A stretch of DNA of 64,000 nucleotides from Rhizobium sp. NRK18 (lineage in GTDB: Bacteria; Pseudomonadota; Alphaproteobacteria; Rhizobiales; Rhizobiaceae): the NCBI RefSeq assembly GCF_024385575.1, contig NZ_JANFMV010000001.1, positions 2,943,681 through 3,007,680 on the forward strand, read 5' to 3'. Both the position numbers and the translations under genes were made by a program. Shown here in pieces: positions 61,332 through 64,000 of this stretch (its first letter is position 1; every line of letters starts with the position of its first letter). The notes below the pieces were generated by a model. It was not told the DNA's origin. It saw nothing but the letters and a program-made list of their open reading frames with translations, and did not search any database.

Positions 61332-64000
<2,669 letters not shown>

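Overview
The window is GC-rich chromosomal DNA from an alphaproteobacterium, most likely of the family Rhizobiaceae (Ensifer/Rhizobium/Shinella-like). The signs are a betICBA locus with choline sulfatase next to cysHDN, a four-cysteine APS reductase, a RIME-type palindromic repeat, a RirA-like Rrf2 regulator and pyruvate phosphate dikinase. I see no rRNA, CRISPR array, phage genes or transposase. Genes are dense, many overlap by ATGA, and several start at GTG or TTG.

Layout. 1-3.3 kb: quinone oxidoreductase, an EAL-CBS-GGDEF protein and an orphan ParD-like antitoxin. 3.6-9.6 kb: betI-betC-betB-betA (choline-O-sulfate to glycine betaine), with a toxin-antitoxin pair on the opposite strand between betB and betA. 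9.8-19.2 kb: a ClC channel, then sulfate assimilation: uptake (sbp-cysTWA), an Rrf2 regulator and reduction (cysH-cysD-cysN). 19.4-24.2 kb: a small membrane protein, a PilZ protein, an FAD oxidoreductase, a CbiM-type permease behind a cobalamin riboswitch, and a DUF2946-Crp-PCu(A)C set linked to copper. 24.3-33.0 kb: an eight-gene minus-strand operon with an AmiC/AmiR-like sensor pair, an aminopeptidase and a five-part peptide transporter; its leader carries a terminator-like hairpin. 33.4-40.0 kb: a GntR-headed polar amino acid ABC transporter with an aminotransferase and a second ClC protein.

40.2-52.9 kb is the most interesting part. An ECF sigma factor, a zinc-finger anti-sigma factor and a secreted subtilisin-like protease form one operon. 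It is followed by cytochrome b561 and pterin/riboflavin-type enzymes: a RibD-type reductase, GTP cyclohydrolase II with a degenerate RibB domain, and a PTPS-like protein missing standard catalytic residues. With them are a dehydrogenase, a glycosyltransferase, a methyltransferase and lipid or glycan genes (CDP-alcohol phosphatidyltransferase, FkbM methyltransferase, flippase-like protein, sulfatase-like protein). Four promoters in this region share a -35 GAACC core, a 17-base spacer and a -10 close to nACTTA, in front of the sigma operon, cytochrome b561, the dehydrogenase operon (minus strand) and ribA. I infer that the sigma factor controls the whole cluster, which would make a glycosylated or lipid-linked pterin-like product of unknown structure.

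52.9-64.0 kb: two flavin-split-barrel proteins (one fused to a GAF domain), a hemerythrin and a YceI protein, tRNA-Pro(CGG), a small lipoprotein, tRNA-Gln(UUG), a cupin, a metallo-beta-lactamase-fold hydrolase, a DUF1499 protein, a HupE-like permease with an unknown membrane partner, and ppdK, whose first two or so codons lie beyond the window.
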